A stretch of DNA of 54,718 nt from Verrucomicrobiota bacterium (GCA_016871495.1 VHDF01000027.1:1-54718); one strand, 5' to 3'. Numbered from the stretch's first letter, positions 37,516-47,454 are shown. Numbers and translations: made by a program. The notes: a model not told the origin generated them from the sequence alone.

Positions 37516-38325
37516 TTAGTGGGCGTGTCCGTGGTGTCCGCCACCCCTCAGAAATGAAAGCTCACATCGCCACAAAGCTTCCGTCCCGGCCAGGACCAAG
37601 GGGTCCTCGACCTCAAGCCCGTGCACCACTTCCACGCGGCGAAGATCCCGGCGGCCCGCTTGAATCGGGCTGCGATGAAAAAGCCCGTCCCTCACGCGAT
37701 ACACAAAATCACCCTCCACGGTCCGCACCACCGCCTGAACCGGAACGGACAACACGGAGGCCACGGTGCCGGGCAAAATAATGTCCACAAAATCACCCGC
37801 AGCCAGTTGAATTCCCCTGGTCTCAACTCGCACGAGCAACTCCCGCTCCAGCCCTCCGCTTCCGGGCAGAACTCGATGGACGACGGCCACGCCCCCCTCC
37901 AACCGTTGCCCCTGCCGGGTTTCAATGCTTGCGAGCGTTCCGGTGGAGAGGGAGGCGGCGACTTCCTCCCGGACCCAGCCGGTGACCTGAGCGGATTCCG
38001 GTCCACTCGGAGTGTCCGATATCGCCCCCGTAACTCGTCCCGTGATGCGGGTGACCGCCTCGATGGGGTGGACCTCGGGCGATCCGACCTGGAGTCCCAT
38101 CTCTTCCGCGACCTCTTTGGGCACTCGAAGAGCATGCTGCTCGGTCCATTCCACTTCCGCGTGCTCGTGTTTTTCCTGACCGTGTCCCTCCTCGTGCGCG
38201 TGTGTGTGCTCGTGCGCGTGGGCGTGACCGTGGTGGCTTGGGCGCGAAGCCTCCGGCGAGCGCCCGCACCCCGCGATCACAATCAGGGTCGACGCTCCCA
38301 AAAGGGTTGAGAGGGGGAGTCTCAT
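37516..38325 (-). CDS. Short His-rich RND periplasmic adaptor (CzcB/CusB-like)
   Basis: This 269-residue protein is a lipoprotein: MRLPLSTLLGASTLIVIAGC has a lipobox Cys. A His-rich stretch (residues ~31-56, SHHGHAHAHEHTHAHEEGHG) follows and the protein ends GGGHHGHAH. The central part has the beta-barrel and membrane-proximal domains (VPVQAVVRTVEGDFVYRV). At 269 residues it is much shorter than usual adaptors (350-500), and no lipoyl/coiled-coil hairpin is visible. The start overlaps the outer-membrane factor stop (ATGA at 38325-38322). The His-rich ends probably bind metal. Confidence 0.82.
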   Translation of the reverse strand: MRLPLSTLLGASTLIVIAGCGRSPEASRPSHHGHAHAHEHTHAHEEGHGQEKHEHAEVEWTEQHALRVPKEVAEEMGLQVGSPEVHPIEAVTRITGRVTGAISDTPSGPESAQVTGWVREEVAASLSTGTLASIETRQGQRLEGGVAVVHRVLPGSGGLERELLVRVETRGIQLAAGDFVDIILPGTVASVLSVPVQAVVRTVEGDFVYRVRDGLFHRSPIQAGRRDLRRVEVVHGLEVEDPLVLAGTEALWRCELSFLRGGGHHGHAH

Positions 38326-39671
38326 GGCTTGGGCCCCTCGTTTTCGAAAGTGATCCACGCGGGCAAACCCGTCATCCACTCGAGGTGAAGCGCGGCTTGC
38401 AGAGCTTCGGTGCGGGCGGACAAGAGTGCGTCCACGGCCTCCGCATACTGCCGTTGCAACTCGGCGAATGTGTTCACGGGCACCGCGCCCAACCGGAAGT
38501 GCCGCTCGGCCAGCCCTGCTGCCTCCCGAAAACGATCCATGGAATCCGGACGCCACTTGCCCAGCACGCCGAGAGCGTGCTCGTACTTGCGCCAGTAATC
38601 GTGAAGCTCGCTCTCGAGGCGGCGCCGAGCGGAATTCAACGCCAACTCGGACTGAGTCCGGCGAGCCTCGGCAACCTCAGTGTTCGCCTGGGCCCGGCCC
38701 CAAAGGGGAAGCGGCACGGACAGCGAGATGCCCGCGATTCGTTCACGGTCACCGGCCCGCTCTTCCGCCCAAAAGGGGCCGACCGTGAAATCCGAGCGCG
38801 CTTCATGGCGGGTGAGCCTGGCTTTCAACCCTTGCTGCGCCAGTTCGACCACCCGCGCGCGCAATTCAAAGTGGTTGGTGAGCGATGCGGCGAGCACCGG
38901 CCAATCCGGCGCCGGACGAAACACGGGCTTGAAGGGCGCCAGCCTGACGGGCGCTTCCGGATCCCTCCCCAGCCAGTAGTTGAGTTCGATCGTCAGATGT
39001 TCAACGTCGTGCTCGGCCTCCGCCGCGCGGTGCTCGGCGGTGACGGCGGAAGCCTCGATCAACCGCAGCTCCAAAACCGGAGCCAGCCCTTCCGGGTCTC
39101 GTCCGGCTAACGTTTGGGTGAGGGCCTGAAGTCGATCCGCAACCTCCCGCGAAGCTCTCGCCTTCTCACCCAAGACAACCCACTGAAAGGCCAGCGATCG
39201 GGTCTTGTTGCTCAAGCTGCGCTTGAACCTGTCCAGACCCAGTTCCGCGAGTTCCACTTCCTGGTTGGCGATGGCTTTGCGCAAAGCCATCCGTCCAGGC
39301 CATTCGAATCGCTGGCGGACTGCGGCGGACCAAGCCATGCCATCATCGCGGAAACCGCTGCCACGAACCGATTTGCCCCCGCCCTCGAGGTCCAGTTCCG
39401 GACGCGGCAGACTGCGTGATGCCTGCCGCCCCGCCCGGGCCGCCTTGATTTCTTCCTGGTAGAATTGCACCTCCTGGTTGCGATCGAGAGCCTCCGCCAC
39501 AAGGGAATCCAAGGTCATGAGTCCTGGTTCGGAACCGAGAACCTGGGGCGGATGCACGGAGAGCGTGAGCAAGCCCAGGAGGACGATCTCGCGGATTGAC
39601 CGCCGCGCAGCCTTCCTTGGTTCAAAACGAATCCGCCTGGGACTCAGGAAAAATTGCCAAAGCCATGTCAT
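38322..39671 (-). CDS. TolC-like outer-membrane factor (CzcC/CusC-like)
   Basis: This 449-residue protein has a long N-terminus with a signal segment (IREIVLLGLLTLSVHPPQVLG) and two repeats of the outer-membrane efflux protein family. Heptad-rich helices include LVAEALDRNQEVQFYQEEIKAARAGR and ALNSARRRLESELHDYWRKYEHAL. It should form the outer-membrane channel for the RND pump. Its gene is coupled to the adaptor gene by a 4-bp overlap and follows a small Cys/His-rich protein gene. Confidence 0.87.
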   Translation of the reverse strand: MTWLWQFFLSPRRIRFEPRKAARRSIREIVLLGLLTLSVHPPQVLGSEPGLMTLDSLVAEALDRNQEVQFYQEEIKAARAGRQASRSLPRPELDLEGGGKSVRGSGFRDDGMAWSAAVRQRFEWPGRMALRKAIANQEVELAELGLDRFKRSLSNKTRSLAFQWVVLGEKARASREVADRLQALTQTLAGRDPEGLAPVLELRLIEASAVTAEHRAAEAEHDVEHLTIELNYWLGRDPEAPVRLAPFKPVFRPAPDWPVLAASLTNHFELRARVVELAQQGLKARLTRHEARSDFTVGPFWAEERAGDRERIAGISLSVPLPLWGRAQANTEVAEARRTQSELALNSARRRLESELHDYWRKYEHALGVLGKWRPDSMDRFREAAGLAERHFRLGAVPVNTFAELQRQYAEAVDALLSARTEALQAALHLEWMTGLPAWITFENEGPKP

Positions 39672-39798
39672 AAAGTGTTGGTATCGTCAGAAATTGAAGT
39701 TGAGACCGGATCCCCTCTTGCCGGGGGAACAAGACGGAAGATTCGCGCCGCGCGCGAATTTCATTGGAAGGCTCCAGGGAGAGGGAGGCTCCAAAAGC

Positions 39799-40236
39799 TC
39801 AGGAATCGGAAGCGGGAGCCCGCGCGGAGGCGGCAGCTCGATCGAGGAAGGCCCACGGCATCCTGGGGCAGAGGGGAACGATCCCGGTTCGGATCAAGGT
39901 TTCACAGCGCCTGACGAGCGCGGGCGATCCAGCAAAGAAGAGGTCCCCTCCTTCCGCGTTGCCGGATTGAAACTCTCCGGGATCAACCCCTGCTTGCTCC
40001 GATTTGTAGAGACTTAACTCCAAGGTGAGGCAGGACCCCGCGTCCGAATGACTACCCTCATCGTGGGACGCGCCCGGTGCCTCCGATGCCTGTTCGCAAC
40101 ACTCGAACATCGGGACGCCTAGAACCCGTTCGATGCGGCAATGGTTCATCGCCAGCATCCAAAGAGCCAGCACCCAAAGCACCGCCGCCGGTTGAAACCG
40201 CTTCACGGATTCTAAGCTTCCAGAGATTGAGCCCAT
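39799..40236 (-). CDS. Small Cys/His-rich protein at the head of the metal efflux operon
   Basis: This 145-residue protein starts MGSISGSLESVKRF, with a hydrophobic segment (AAVLWVLALWMLAMN). It then has a cluster of possible metal ligands: NHCRIE, FECCEQ, HDEGSHSDAGSC. A second possible ATG at 40254 overlaps the divergent oxidoreductase start, so the internal start at 40236 is preferred. The operon position suggests a metal sensor, chaperone or resistance accessory. No named family is recognised. The 127 bp before the outer-membrane factor gene contain nothing notable. Confidence 0.6.
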   Translation of the reverse strand: MGSISGSLESVKRFQPAAVLWVLALWMLAMNHCRIERVLGVPMFECCEQASEAPGASHDEGSHSDAGSCLTLELSLYKSEQAGVDPGEFQSGNAEGGDLFFAGSPALVRRCETLIRTGIVPLCPRMPWAFLDRAAASARAPASDS

Positions 40237-40252
40237 CGGCAATGCTTTCCTC

Positions 40253-41542
40253 ATGCATCCGAAATCCTCGCGCCGAACCTTTCTTCACCGCGCCGCCTCC
40301 GCGACGGGAGGCGCCCTGCTGCTCCGGCCCTACGGCAAACAACTCATGGCCGCCACCAACAAACTCAACATCGCCGTCATCGGCGTTGCGGGGCGCGGCG
40401 GTGAGAATCTCAATGAGGTGGCGCATGAAAACATCGTCGCGCTGTGCGATGTCAACGCCCAACACCTCGCCAGGGCGTTGCAGCGCCACCCCAGCGCCCG
40501 CGCCTACTACGACTTCCGCCGCCTGCTCGAGAGCAAGGACATCGACGCCGTGGTCATCGGCACCCCGGACCATACTCACGCGGTTTGCGCCGTCTCGTCG
40601 CTCGAAACCGGACGCCATGTGTATTGCGAAAAGCCACTGGCCCGCACCGTTTCCGAGGTTCGCCGCATGACCGAGTCCGCCCGCGCTCGCAAGCGTGTGA
40701 CCCAGATGGGCACACAAATCCACGCGGGCGCCAATTATCGGCGAGTCGTCGAACTGGTCCAATCGGGCGCCCTAGGCGGCGTCCGCGAGGTGCATGTTTG
40801 GGTCAACGCCGTGTATGGCGGCCAGAACTATCCCACGACGTTTCCCCCGGCGCCGCTGCATCATCACCACGACCTCTGGCTCGGACCGGTTCATCCGCAT
40901 CCCTACCACCCGGAATGGGTGCCCTTCAAGTGGAGGAACTGGTGGGCATTCGGCGGTGGATCCCTGGCTGATTTCGGATGCCACTTCATGGACCTTCCCC
41001 ACTGGGCGCTGCAACTCAGCCATGTGGAAAGCGTGGAAGTTCTGAGCGGCCCCCCGGTGCACGCGCATTCCACTCCGCCCTGGCTGATCGTGCGTTACGA
41101 GCATCCCGCCCGCGAAATGCGCGGGCCGGTCACCGTGACCTGGTACCATGGAGGGCGTTTTCCCGAGCGCCTGGGGCCGGAGCGGCACGCACAATGGCGA
41201 AGCGGTGTCTTGTTTGTGGGGGAGAAGGGAGAATTACTGGCGGACTACGGACGTCATCTGCTTCTGCCGGAGAAGACATTCGCCGGATTCGTCCCGCCAC
41301 CCCGATCGATTCCCGATTCCATTGGGCATCACCGCGAATGGATCGCCGCCTGCAAAGGCCAGGGCTCGACAACCTGTCCATTCGAATACGGCGGCCCGCT
41401 GTCCGAGACCGCTTTGCTTGGAAATGCCGCCTACCGCGCCGGCGTCAAGATCGAATGGGACGCGCGACGCATGCGTGCTCGCCGGTCAAAATCCGCCGAC
41501 GAATTCATCCGGCACGATTACCGTGAGGGATGGGCCCTTTGA
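40253..41542 (+). CDS. Tat-exported Gfo/Idh/MocA-family oxidoreductase
   Basis: This 429-residue protein has a Tat signal (SSRRTFLHRAASATGGALLL). The Rossmann motif is VIGVAGRGGEN, the nucleotide-site motif is DAVVIGTPDHTHAV, and HVYCEKPLARTV contains the EKP triad residue. The C-terminal half matches secreted verrucomicrobial/planctomycete relatives that act on sugars or sugar derivatives outside the cytoplasm with a bound cofactor. The substrate is unknown. The ATG at 40253 overlaps a possible start of the divergent small protein gene. Confidence 0.85.
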   Translation: MHPKSSRRTFLHRAASATGGALLLRPYGKQLMAATNKLNIAVIGVAGRGGENLNEVAHENIVALCDVNAQHLARALQRHPSARAYYDFRRLLESKDIDAVVIGTPDHTHAVCAVSSLETGRHVYCEKPLARTVSEVRRMTESARARKRVTQMGTQIHAGANYRRVVELVQSGALGGVREVHVWVNAVYGGQNYPTTFPPAPLHHHHDLWLGPVHPHPYHPEWVPFKWRNWWAFGGGSLADFGCHFMDLPHWALQLSHVESVEVLSGPPVHAHSTPPWLIVRYEHPAREMRGPVTVTWYHGGRFPERLGPERHAQWRSGVLFVGEKGELLADYGRHLLLPEKTFAGFVPPPRSIPDSIGHHREWIAACKGQGSTTCPFEYGGPLSETALLGNAAYRAGVKIEWDARRMRARRSKSADEFIRHDYREGWAL

Positions 41543-41617
41543 AACCGAAATCGAGCCCGCCTTGTTCGAGCCAGGCTGGACTGGGGAACACCCGCGATCG
41601 AGTTTCCGCCCTGCGGG

Positions 41618-44600
41618 CTAGAAGTTCAGCTTCAGACTCGCCGTGAAAGTGCGCTCGCGCGGGAGCTCGTTGTAGAGATTGAGCGGGTTGAGCTCGTAGT
41701 TCCGGTCCGTCAGATTGAGCACTCCCACACGGATTTCGGCCATGCGTCGCGGGAAGCGATAGCCCAAGTAAACATGGTGCTGCCAGAAGTCGTCGCCCGG
41801 ATTGTCAGGCGAGAAGCCCTGGTTGCTCTGGAGGTTCCACTGGCTGGAAAACTGCGCGAAGAATCCGCAACGATGGTTGTAGATGGTGTAAAACTGCGCC
41901 GACTGCATCACGCCTTGATGATCGAAGTTCACCGCGCTGAGGTCCGTGACCCGGTCCGGGATGTTCAGGAAACGGCTGCTCAGTTCCGCTTCCGAGATTC
42001 GATAACGCAGCCCCACAGACCACTCCTTGGCGAGCAACTGATTCAGGGTCAGCGCAACGCCGCGTTCCTCGTAGTCAAGCCGCTGCCGTGAGTCAAAGGG
42101 TGTGGGCCCTCCCAAGAGTCCGGCCACATAATACGAGCCGACGCCGCGCTCGCCATCGGACCGCAACCACTCCGCGTCCAGCGACGCGTACGTGCGCGTC
42201 TTCTCAAAGCGGTGATCCAGGCCGGCGTTGAAAGTTTCAAACCGCGTGCCCGGGACGAGTCCGGCGGCCGACTCCGGCACCATGCTGCGGTACGCCTGGT
42301 TGAAGCCCGCCACTTGCGTCGGCTCGAGTCGGACGGTGTTGTCGAAGAAGACACCGCCCAAGGATCGCGTGAACGCGCCTCGAAGATAAGTCACCGGCGT
42401 GATCTCGAGAATGAATCCCGCCTTCGGTGAAAGCTGGTCCTTGGAATTCTCCACGTTCGAGACCGGCGCGGTATCGACGTTGACGGGATAATCCAGGTGA
42501 TCGTAGGAAACACCCCCGATCAGGCGCAGGATGGGGAACACCTGCCACTGATAGTAACCATAGGCCGAGAATCGGAGCAGGTCGTTGTCCTGATTCTGAG
42601 CTGTGGTGGTTGGAATGCGCGTGCTGAGCGACTCCGTGTGGAGGTCGGCGGTTTGAAACCGTGCTCCTGCCGCCACCTGATGCTTCTCGTTTTGCCACAA
42701 CTGCTGCAACTCGCCCGAGAACGACTCGATCTCGGACAAATAATCGATGGCGTACGGCCGGGTGACCGGGCGGCGGGTGAAACCGTCAAACACCGTCATG
42801 GGGAACGCGGGGTCATCAAAACTGAAGCTATCCCTTCTCCAGCCCGCCAGCGCGAGCGTATGCACCCCGGGTTGCCACTGGTGATTCCATCCGGCATAGA
42901 GCAGGGGCGACTGCCGCTCCCTGGCGCGCTGTGTGGCGCTGAACGTGGAGGGGCTGTAGTTCTGGGCAATGTCGCCCTGATCCGCCTCGGCATAGAGGAA
43001 CTGCACGTAGGCGAGATCCTGAGGCGTCACTTGATGTTTGATTTTTGCCCACAGGTCGAAACTTTCGATGTCGTTGTTCGGCCGCTGGCCACCGTCTTGC
43101 CGGTAATTCGCGTCCAGGCTGTAACTGGTGTCTCCGTACGTGCCATAATGGGAGTTGTAGCTGACCCAATCACCGCTGCTGAAGTATTCCGTGGCGGTCG
43201 AAAAGCCGACGCGGTTGCCGTCGAAAAGGCGGGAATACTCATGCAGTGACACGTTTTGGGAAAGCGATCCTCCCCCGATCGGGGCCAGAAGATTGGCCAG
43301 CAGCAACTCGCTGAGCCACGGCGCTTGATACCGCAAATTGAACTGCTTGGGATCGAGCAGCGCGAAATAGCTGTTCGCCAGAAACAAATGGGCGGAGGCA
43401 CTCGCGTAATCGTAGTTCACCGCCCGCGAAGCTTCCCGCACCGCCACCTCGGTCATCCCGTTGTCTTGATAAAGCTTGGCCAGATTGGCGCTGCGCACGG
43501 CTTGATCCTGATCAAGGAGCATGCGCGATCGGAACAGGCCCCGATTCTGGTTCAGCGCTTTGGATTGTTCCAGATCCTGAATGCCCTCGTTGACGCGATG
43601 GTTCTGCTGATGGAGCAGCGCGGAATACAGCAAAGGAGTGGGATCATTCGGATCGAACCGACGCGCGAGGTCGAGTTCCTTGCCCGCCAGTTCCTTGTTG
43701 CCGGCGTTGCTCCAAGCTTTGCCGAGGTAACTGCGCAGCATGGACCGGTTCGGTTCGAGCGTGGCGGCAGTCTGCAAATCTTGCCGGCCCTCGTTGGCTT
43801 GGCCCAGGCGAATCTTGCACAGACCCCGGCCGAGCCAGGCATTGCCGAGAGCCCCATCCAAGGCAATGGCTTCATCAAACTTGGCCTGCGCGTCGCGCGT
43901 CCGGCCTTGCGCCGCCAGCATGAACCCCTTCAGGGAATGTCCCTGGGCGTTTCGAGGCGAAGATTCCAATCCGCGATTCAAAGGAGCCAGCGCTTCGGCG
44001 GTTCGGCCAAACCCAAACTCCAGCTCCGCCAGACGGACTTGGGCGAATCCGAACCCCGGAGCTTTCTCCACCGCGGCCCGGGCCGCCTTGCGGGCGTCCT
44101 CCAAGCGGCCTTGAGATTGGGCGTGATAGGAGTGAGCCAGCCATTCCGTGCTGGTCGCCGGGGGAAGGCTGCGCGCCCAGGGCTGCCCTTTCACCGCCGC
44201 CACAACTTCGCGAAGGGCATCCGCCAGCGGGGACCGGGCTCCCTCCATCGTTCTCAACGCCTCCGGCACCTGTCCCGCCGCCAGATTCAATGCCGCCAGA
44301 TAAATCTTCTCGCCCTCGCTCGCCGGGGTTCGGTCGGAGGGATACAACGCAAGAGCTTTCAGCAAATCTCCGCTTCGGTAGGCCTGGATTGAACCTTGAA
44401 GGGCTGAAGGCGCAGCTCCCCCGAAATCGAGGTCATCGGGATTGACGACGCCAGGATAGTAAAGGGACCACTGGATGATTCCGACCGCGTCCAGCACCGC
44501 CGTTTTGCGAGGAGCACCCGTGGCATCCACCACGCCTTGTTCACCGCTGAGCAGCGAAACTTGGCTGATCTCGTTCTTGAGATCGACGGCCCCATCGATC

Positions 44601-45067
44601 AGGGTCACCACCGTGCGGCCGTCTTCCTCGACATCAATGTTGAATTCGGTCCCGCGTATGGCCCCGGAGGCCCGGGGGGTCTTGAATTCGGTCTCGACCG
44701 GGTTTTCCCGATTGAAGAAGTAGGTCGATCCTCGCTGAACATTGAGCACGTTCTTGCCCTGGGATTCGTCCGGTTCCACCTCCATGCTGGTAAGCTGGTT
44801 CAAGCGCACCACGGATTGATTGGAAAGCCGGAGTGTGGCTCGGCTCTTCAAGCCGGTGCGCAACCGGTCCTTGACCCGGATCGCCATGTTCGTTTGCGCC
44901 GGCGTCCAATCCGAAGCACCAAGGCGAAACACATCAACCTTGCCTTCCGCCGTGAGCAGCACCGCGTTGCCTTGGCTGCCTGAGGAAGCCGTGGTTTGGG
45001 AGTGGAGGACGGGCATGGATGCAAGCACCCAGCCGGCCACAAGGAGAAAAAGATTGAGGGTTTTCAC
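41618..45067 (-). CDS. FecR domain-TPR-outer-membrane barrel fusion protein
   Basis: This 1149-residue protein is read from a GTG at 45067, giving a signal peptide (LNLFLLVAGWVLASMPVLHSQ); the frame is open to an ATG at 45238. Residues ~40-170 are a FecR domain (GKVDVFRLG, SGAIRGTEFNIDVEEDGRTVV). Residues ~305-565 hold tandem TPR units (GNAWLGRGLCKIRLGQANEG, ANLAKLYQDNGMTEVAV). From ~600 to the end lies a beta-barrel with the terminal pattern of TonB-dependent receptors (VGVLNLTDRNYELNPLNLYN, ending TFTASLKLNF with C-terminal Phe). No plug domain or TonB box is seen. The layout parallels TPR-plus-barrel polysaccharide exporters such as BcsC and PgaA, but with a receptor-like barrel and a FecR domain. 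Role unknown. Confidence 0.8.
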   Translation of the reverse strand: MKTLNLFLLVAGWVLASMPVLHSQTTASSGSQGNAVLLTAEGKVDVFRLGASDWTPAQTNMAIRVKDRLRTGLKSRATLRLSNQSVVRLNQLTSMEVEPDESQGKNVLNVQRGSTYFFNRENPVETEFKTPRASGAIRGTEFNIDVEEDGRTVVTLIDGAVDLKNEISQVSLLSGEQGVVDATGAPRKTAVLDAVGIIQWSLYYPGVVNPDDLDFGGAAPSALQGSIQAYRSGDLLKALALYPSDRTPASEGEKIYLAALNLAAGQVPEALRTMEGARSPLADALREVVAAVKGQPWARSLPPATSTEWLAHSYHAQSQGRLEDARKAARAAVEKAPGFGFAQVRLAELEFGFGRTAEALAPLNRGLESSPRNAQGHSLKGFMLAAQGRTRDAQAKFDEAIALDGALGNAWLGRGLCKIRLGQANEGRQDLQTAATLEPNRSMLRSYLGKAWSNAGNKELAGKELDLARRFDPNDPTPLLYSALLHQQNHRVNEGIQDLEQSKALNQNRGLFRSRMLLDQDQAVRSANLAKLYQDNGMTEVAVREASRAVNYDYASASAHLFLANSYFALLDPKQFNLRYQAPWLSELLLANLLAPIGGGSLSQNVSLHEYSRLFDGNRVGFSTATEYFSSGDWVSYNSHYGTYGDTSYSLDANYRQDGGQRPNNDIESFDLWAKIKHQVTPQDLAYVQFLYAEADQGDIAQNYSPSTFSATQRARERQSPLLYAGWNHQWQPGVHTLALAGWRRDSFSFDDPAFPMTVFDGFTRRPVTRPYAIDYLSEIESFSGELQQLWQNEKHQVAAGARFQTADLHTESLSTRIPTTTAQNQDNDLLRFSAYGYYQWQVFPILRLIGGVSYDHLDYPVNVDTAPVSNVENSKDQLSPKAGFILEITPVTYLRGAFTRSLGGVFFDNTVRLEPTQVAGFNQAYRSMVPESAAGLVPGTRFETFNAGLDHRFEKTRTYASLDAEWLRSDGERGVGSYYVAGLLGGPTPFDSRQRLDYEERGVALTLNQLLAKEWSVGLRYRISEAELSSRFLNIPDRVTDLSAVNFDHQGVMQSAQFYTIYNHRCGFFAQFSSQWNLQSNQGFSPDNPGDDFWQHHVYLGYRFPRRMAEIRVGVLNLTDRNYELNPLNLYNELPRERTFTASLKLNF

Positions 45068-45329
45068 GAAAAAATCTGGCAGGCGCAGCTCCGAAAGCTG
45101 GGCAGCATGATACCGATTTTTGCCCCGAAGACGATCCGAATAACGAGACGCGGCGATGCCTAGGCGCGGACGCGTGTGAAATCTGCGAATCGAGCCGGGA
45201 ATCGACCCAACGAAATGCGGCCCAAACCTCTCCCGCACATGAGGCGCGGTTGAGTTGGAGCCGGGATGGATTCTCGGGCGAATCCATGGAGGCCCGGGCT
45301 TCCCCTCCGCAAAAGCGTCAGGCCATCCC

Positions 45330-46100
45330 TTACTCGGCTTTCGGCTTCTCGAACTTCGAATCGGGAATCTCGACGTTCTGCTTCACCTCGTCGATCTTGG
45401 TCGTGATGCTGATCGCGGGATTGATCTGCCGCAGCTTGAACGGCATTTTCACCCCTTCAACTTCCTTGTAATCCTCGAGGTAATTCTCGAAAGCCATTTT
45501 CCCTTGAGGCCCCTCGAACTCGAAGTCGCTCCGGATCAAAAACCCCGACTTGACGTCGAAAAACATGGTTTCAGGGGAACCTTCTGCCGGAATGGCTTCA
45601 ACGACATAGACTTCGGACTCGCCGAGCTTGCTTTTCTCCTTCACCGTCATCTTTGGGTAGAGCTCCTTCAACTTGGCATCCTTGTGGAACTCGACGGACC
45701 GCTTGAGCATGGACAGTTCCGAGTCCTTCAATTCACGGACTCCTGTGAGCGGATCCTTGGACCACCCAATCTTGCCATTGAATCCTTGTTGAATCGTCCC
45801 CAGTCCTTCGATTTCGATCACGGTCAGCATCTTGTCGGGCGATTTTGCGAAGATCTGGGCGGCACCTTTCAAGCCCATGGCCGGCATTTCAATGTTCCCT
45901 TTGATGACCCTTGATTTGGCTTTCAGGATCGCCTCTTTCCCGCCCACCGCCTGCATGTACTTTTCAATCAGGCTCTCCGCCGTCGGGAGCGCTGCTGACT
46001 CGGGCTTGGGTTTGACCTCTTGCGCCAAGAGCGCGGACGAACCGCAAACCCAAAGGAAAGCTGTGAAAAAGTGGAAGAGAATTCGGGATGCACGATGCAT
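45330..46100 (-). CDS. LolA/LppX-like periplasmic outer-membrane lipoprotein-sorting protein
   Basis: This 256-residue protein starts [20 protein letters not shown] with a signal peptide. Residues ~35-256 match the outer-membrane lipoprotein-sorting-like fold: [77 protein letters not shown] and [18 protein letters not shown]. It may carry hydrophobic ligands across the periplasm. The start is set by the signal peptide; the longer frame overlaps the divergent promoter region. It lies 262 bp upstream of the FecR-TPR-barrel gene on the same strand. Confidence 0.78.
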   Translation of the reverse strand: MHRASRILFHFFTAFLWVCGSSALLAQEVKPKPESAALPTAESLIEKYMQAVGGKEAILKAKSRVIKGNIEMPAMGLKGAAQIFAKSPDKMLTVIEIEGLGTIQQGFNGKIGWSKDPLTGVRELKDSELSMLKRSVEFHKDAKLKELYPKMTVKEKSKLGESEVYVVEAIPAEGSPETMFFDVKSGFLIRSDFEFEGPQGKMAFENYLEDYKEVEGVKMPFKLRQINPAISITTKIDEVKQNVEIPDSKFEKPKAE

Positions 46101-46446
46101 GGCGGAGACAGTAGGCCGAGTTCGCCTCTTTGACAAACGCATTCCCCGAACGATCTCTGCCCAGCGCCAAAACCCTGGAAATCGGACCCGGACGCCCCTC
46201 CAACTTGGGGGCAGGAAGAGCCCGGCCATCGAGCGGCGTGCGCCTGCGGCGGGCCTGCTGCCCAGTCCAGCCCAAACACGATTTAACTTGCGCTTGGCCC
46301 ACAACTTCTATTTTGTTCAAATCGCTCCGAACGAAAAAAACGCCGGAGCGAGCGTTCTGCTGAAGTTTGAGCTCTCCCACGCGAAGCGACGGGCGCGAAG
46401 CGTCTCGATCCTCCGGCGGCCGGATCCTCTCCCAGTTCCCTTTATC
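46101..46446. other. Divergent intergenic region upstream of the polysaccharide cluster
   Basis: This 346-bp region between the LolA-like gene and the first sugar epimerase has no gene I can support. It should hold both divergent promoters. A possible plus-strand promoter is TTGCGC near 46289 with TATTTT about 16 bp downstream, but the match is weak. Long open frames across this region on both strands are Arg/Pro-rich and not protein-like. Confidence 0.4.
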
Positions 46447-47454
46447 ATGCGCATTCTGTTGTCCGGTTGCGCCGGTTTCATTGGATTCCACCTGGCTCGT
46501 CGCCTCTTGCGTCGAGGCGATGAAGTGGTCGGTTTCGATAACTTGAATGATTACTACAATGTGAGGCTCAAACAGGCCCGGCTCGATCAACTGCTGCCCC
46601 ATCCCTCCTTCTCATTTCGCAAAGCGGATCTTGCCGACCGTTCCGCCCTGCGTGACCTCTTCGCCGAATCCCAACCTCGGCGGGTGATTCACCTGGCCGC
46701 CCAGGCCGGCGTGCGTTATTCGATCAGCAACCCCGAAGCCTACATCGACTCCAATCTCCTGGGCTTCGGCAACATGCTGGAAGGTTGCCGCCGCCACCGC
46801 GTGGAACATCTGGTTTATGCCTCGTCCAGTTCTGTCTATGGCGCCAACACCACGATGCCGTTCTCGGTTCATCACAACGTCGATCATCCCCTAAGCCTTT
46901 ACGCGGCCACGAAAAAAGCCAATGAGTTGATGGCTCATACCTACAGCCATCTCTATGGTCTTCCCACCACCGGCCTGCGTTTCTTTACGGTTTACGGACC
47001 CTGGGGGAGACCCGACATGGCGTTGTTCCTGTTCGCGAAAGCCATCCTCGAAGGCCGGCCCATCGACGTCTTCAATGAAGGGAACATGCAAAGGGATTTC
47101 ACTTACATCGATGATATCGCCGAAGGTGTCGAGCGGGCGTGTGACGTCGTGGCGAGTCCATCCTCCGACTGGAACAGCGATCATCCGGATCCCGGCACCA
47201 GCAAGGCTCCCTTCCGTCTGTATAACATCGGCAATCACCAGCCCGTTCCCTTGCTGCATCTGATTGCTTGCCTCGAGAAATCCCTGGGACGGCGGGCTGA
47301 GAAACGGCTTCTGCCCATGCAGCCCGGCGATGTGGCAGCCACGTTTGCCGATGTGGACGACCTCGCTCGCGACACGGGCTTCAAGCCCGCGACACCCATC
47401 GAGGTCGGCGTCGAGCGCTTCGTCGCCTGGTATCGCGAGTTCTACGCCGTCTAG
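46447..47454 (+). CDS. NAD-dependent sugar-nucleotide epimerase (UDP-glucuronate 4-epimerase-like)
   Basis: This 335-residue extended SDR protein has the glycine motif GCAGFIG (7-13), Asp31, Ser near 127-129 (YASSSSVYG), and the catalytic Tyr152 and Lys156 in YAATKKA. The sequence [14 protein letters not shown] and the [20 protein letters not shown] region are typical of UDP-glucuronate 4-epimerases (CapI/LpsL type). It should supply UDP-galacturonate or a related sugar for surface polysaccharide. The long upstream frame is rejected; the Rossmann motif directly follows ATG 46447. A GbsR/MarR-type regulator gene follows 48 bp later. Confidence 0.85.
   Translation: MRILLSGCAGFIGFHLARRLLRRGDEVVGFDNLNDYYNVRLKQARLDQLLPHPSFSFRKADLADRSALRDLFAESQPRRVIHLAAQAGVRYSISNPEAYIDSNLLGFGNMLEGCRRHRVEHLVYASSSSVYGANTTMPFSVHHNVDHPLSLYAATKKANELMAHTYSHLYGLPTTGLRFFTVYGPWGRPDMALFLFAKAILEGRPIDVFNEGNMQRDFTYIDDIAEGVERACDVVASPSSDWNSDHPDPGTSKAPFRLYNIGNHQPVPLLHLIACLEKSLGRRAEKRLLPMQPGDVAATFADVDDLARDTGFKPATPIEVGVERFVAWYREFYAV

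Noticed and set aside
45068-45238. ATG at 45238 as the start of the FecR-TPR-barrel protein
   Set aside because: The extra 57 residues are Arg-rich and would place the signal peptide in the interior; the GTG at 45067 gives a normal signal peptide.
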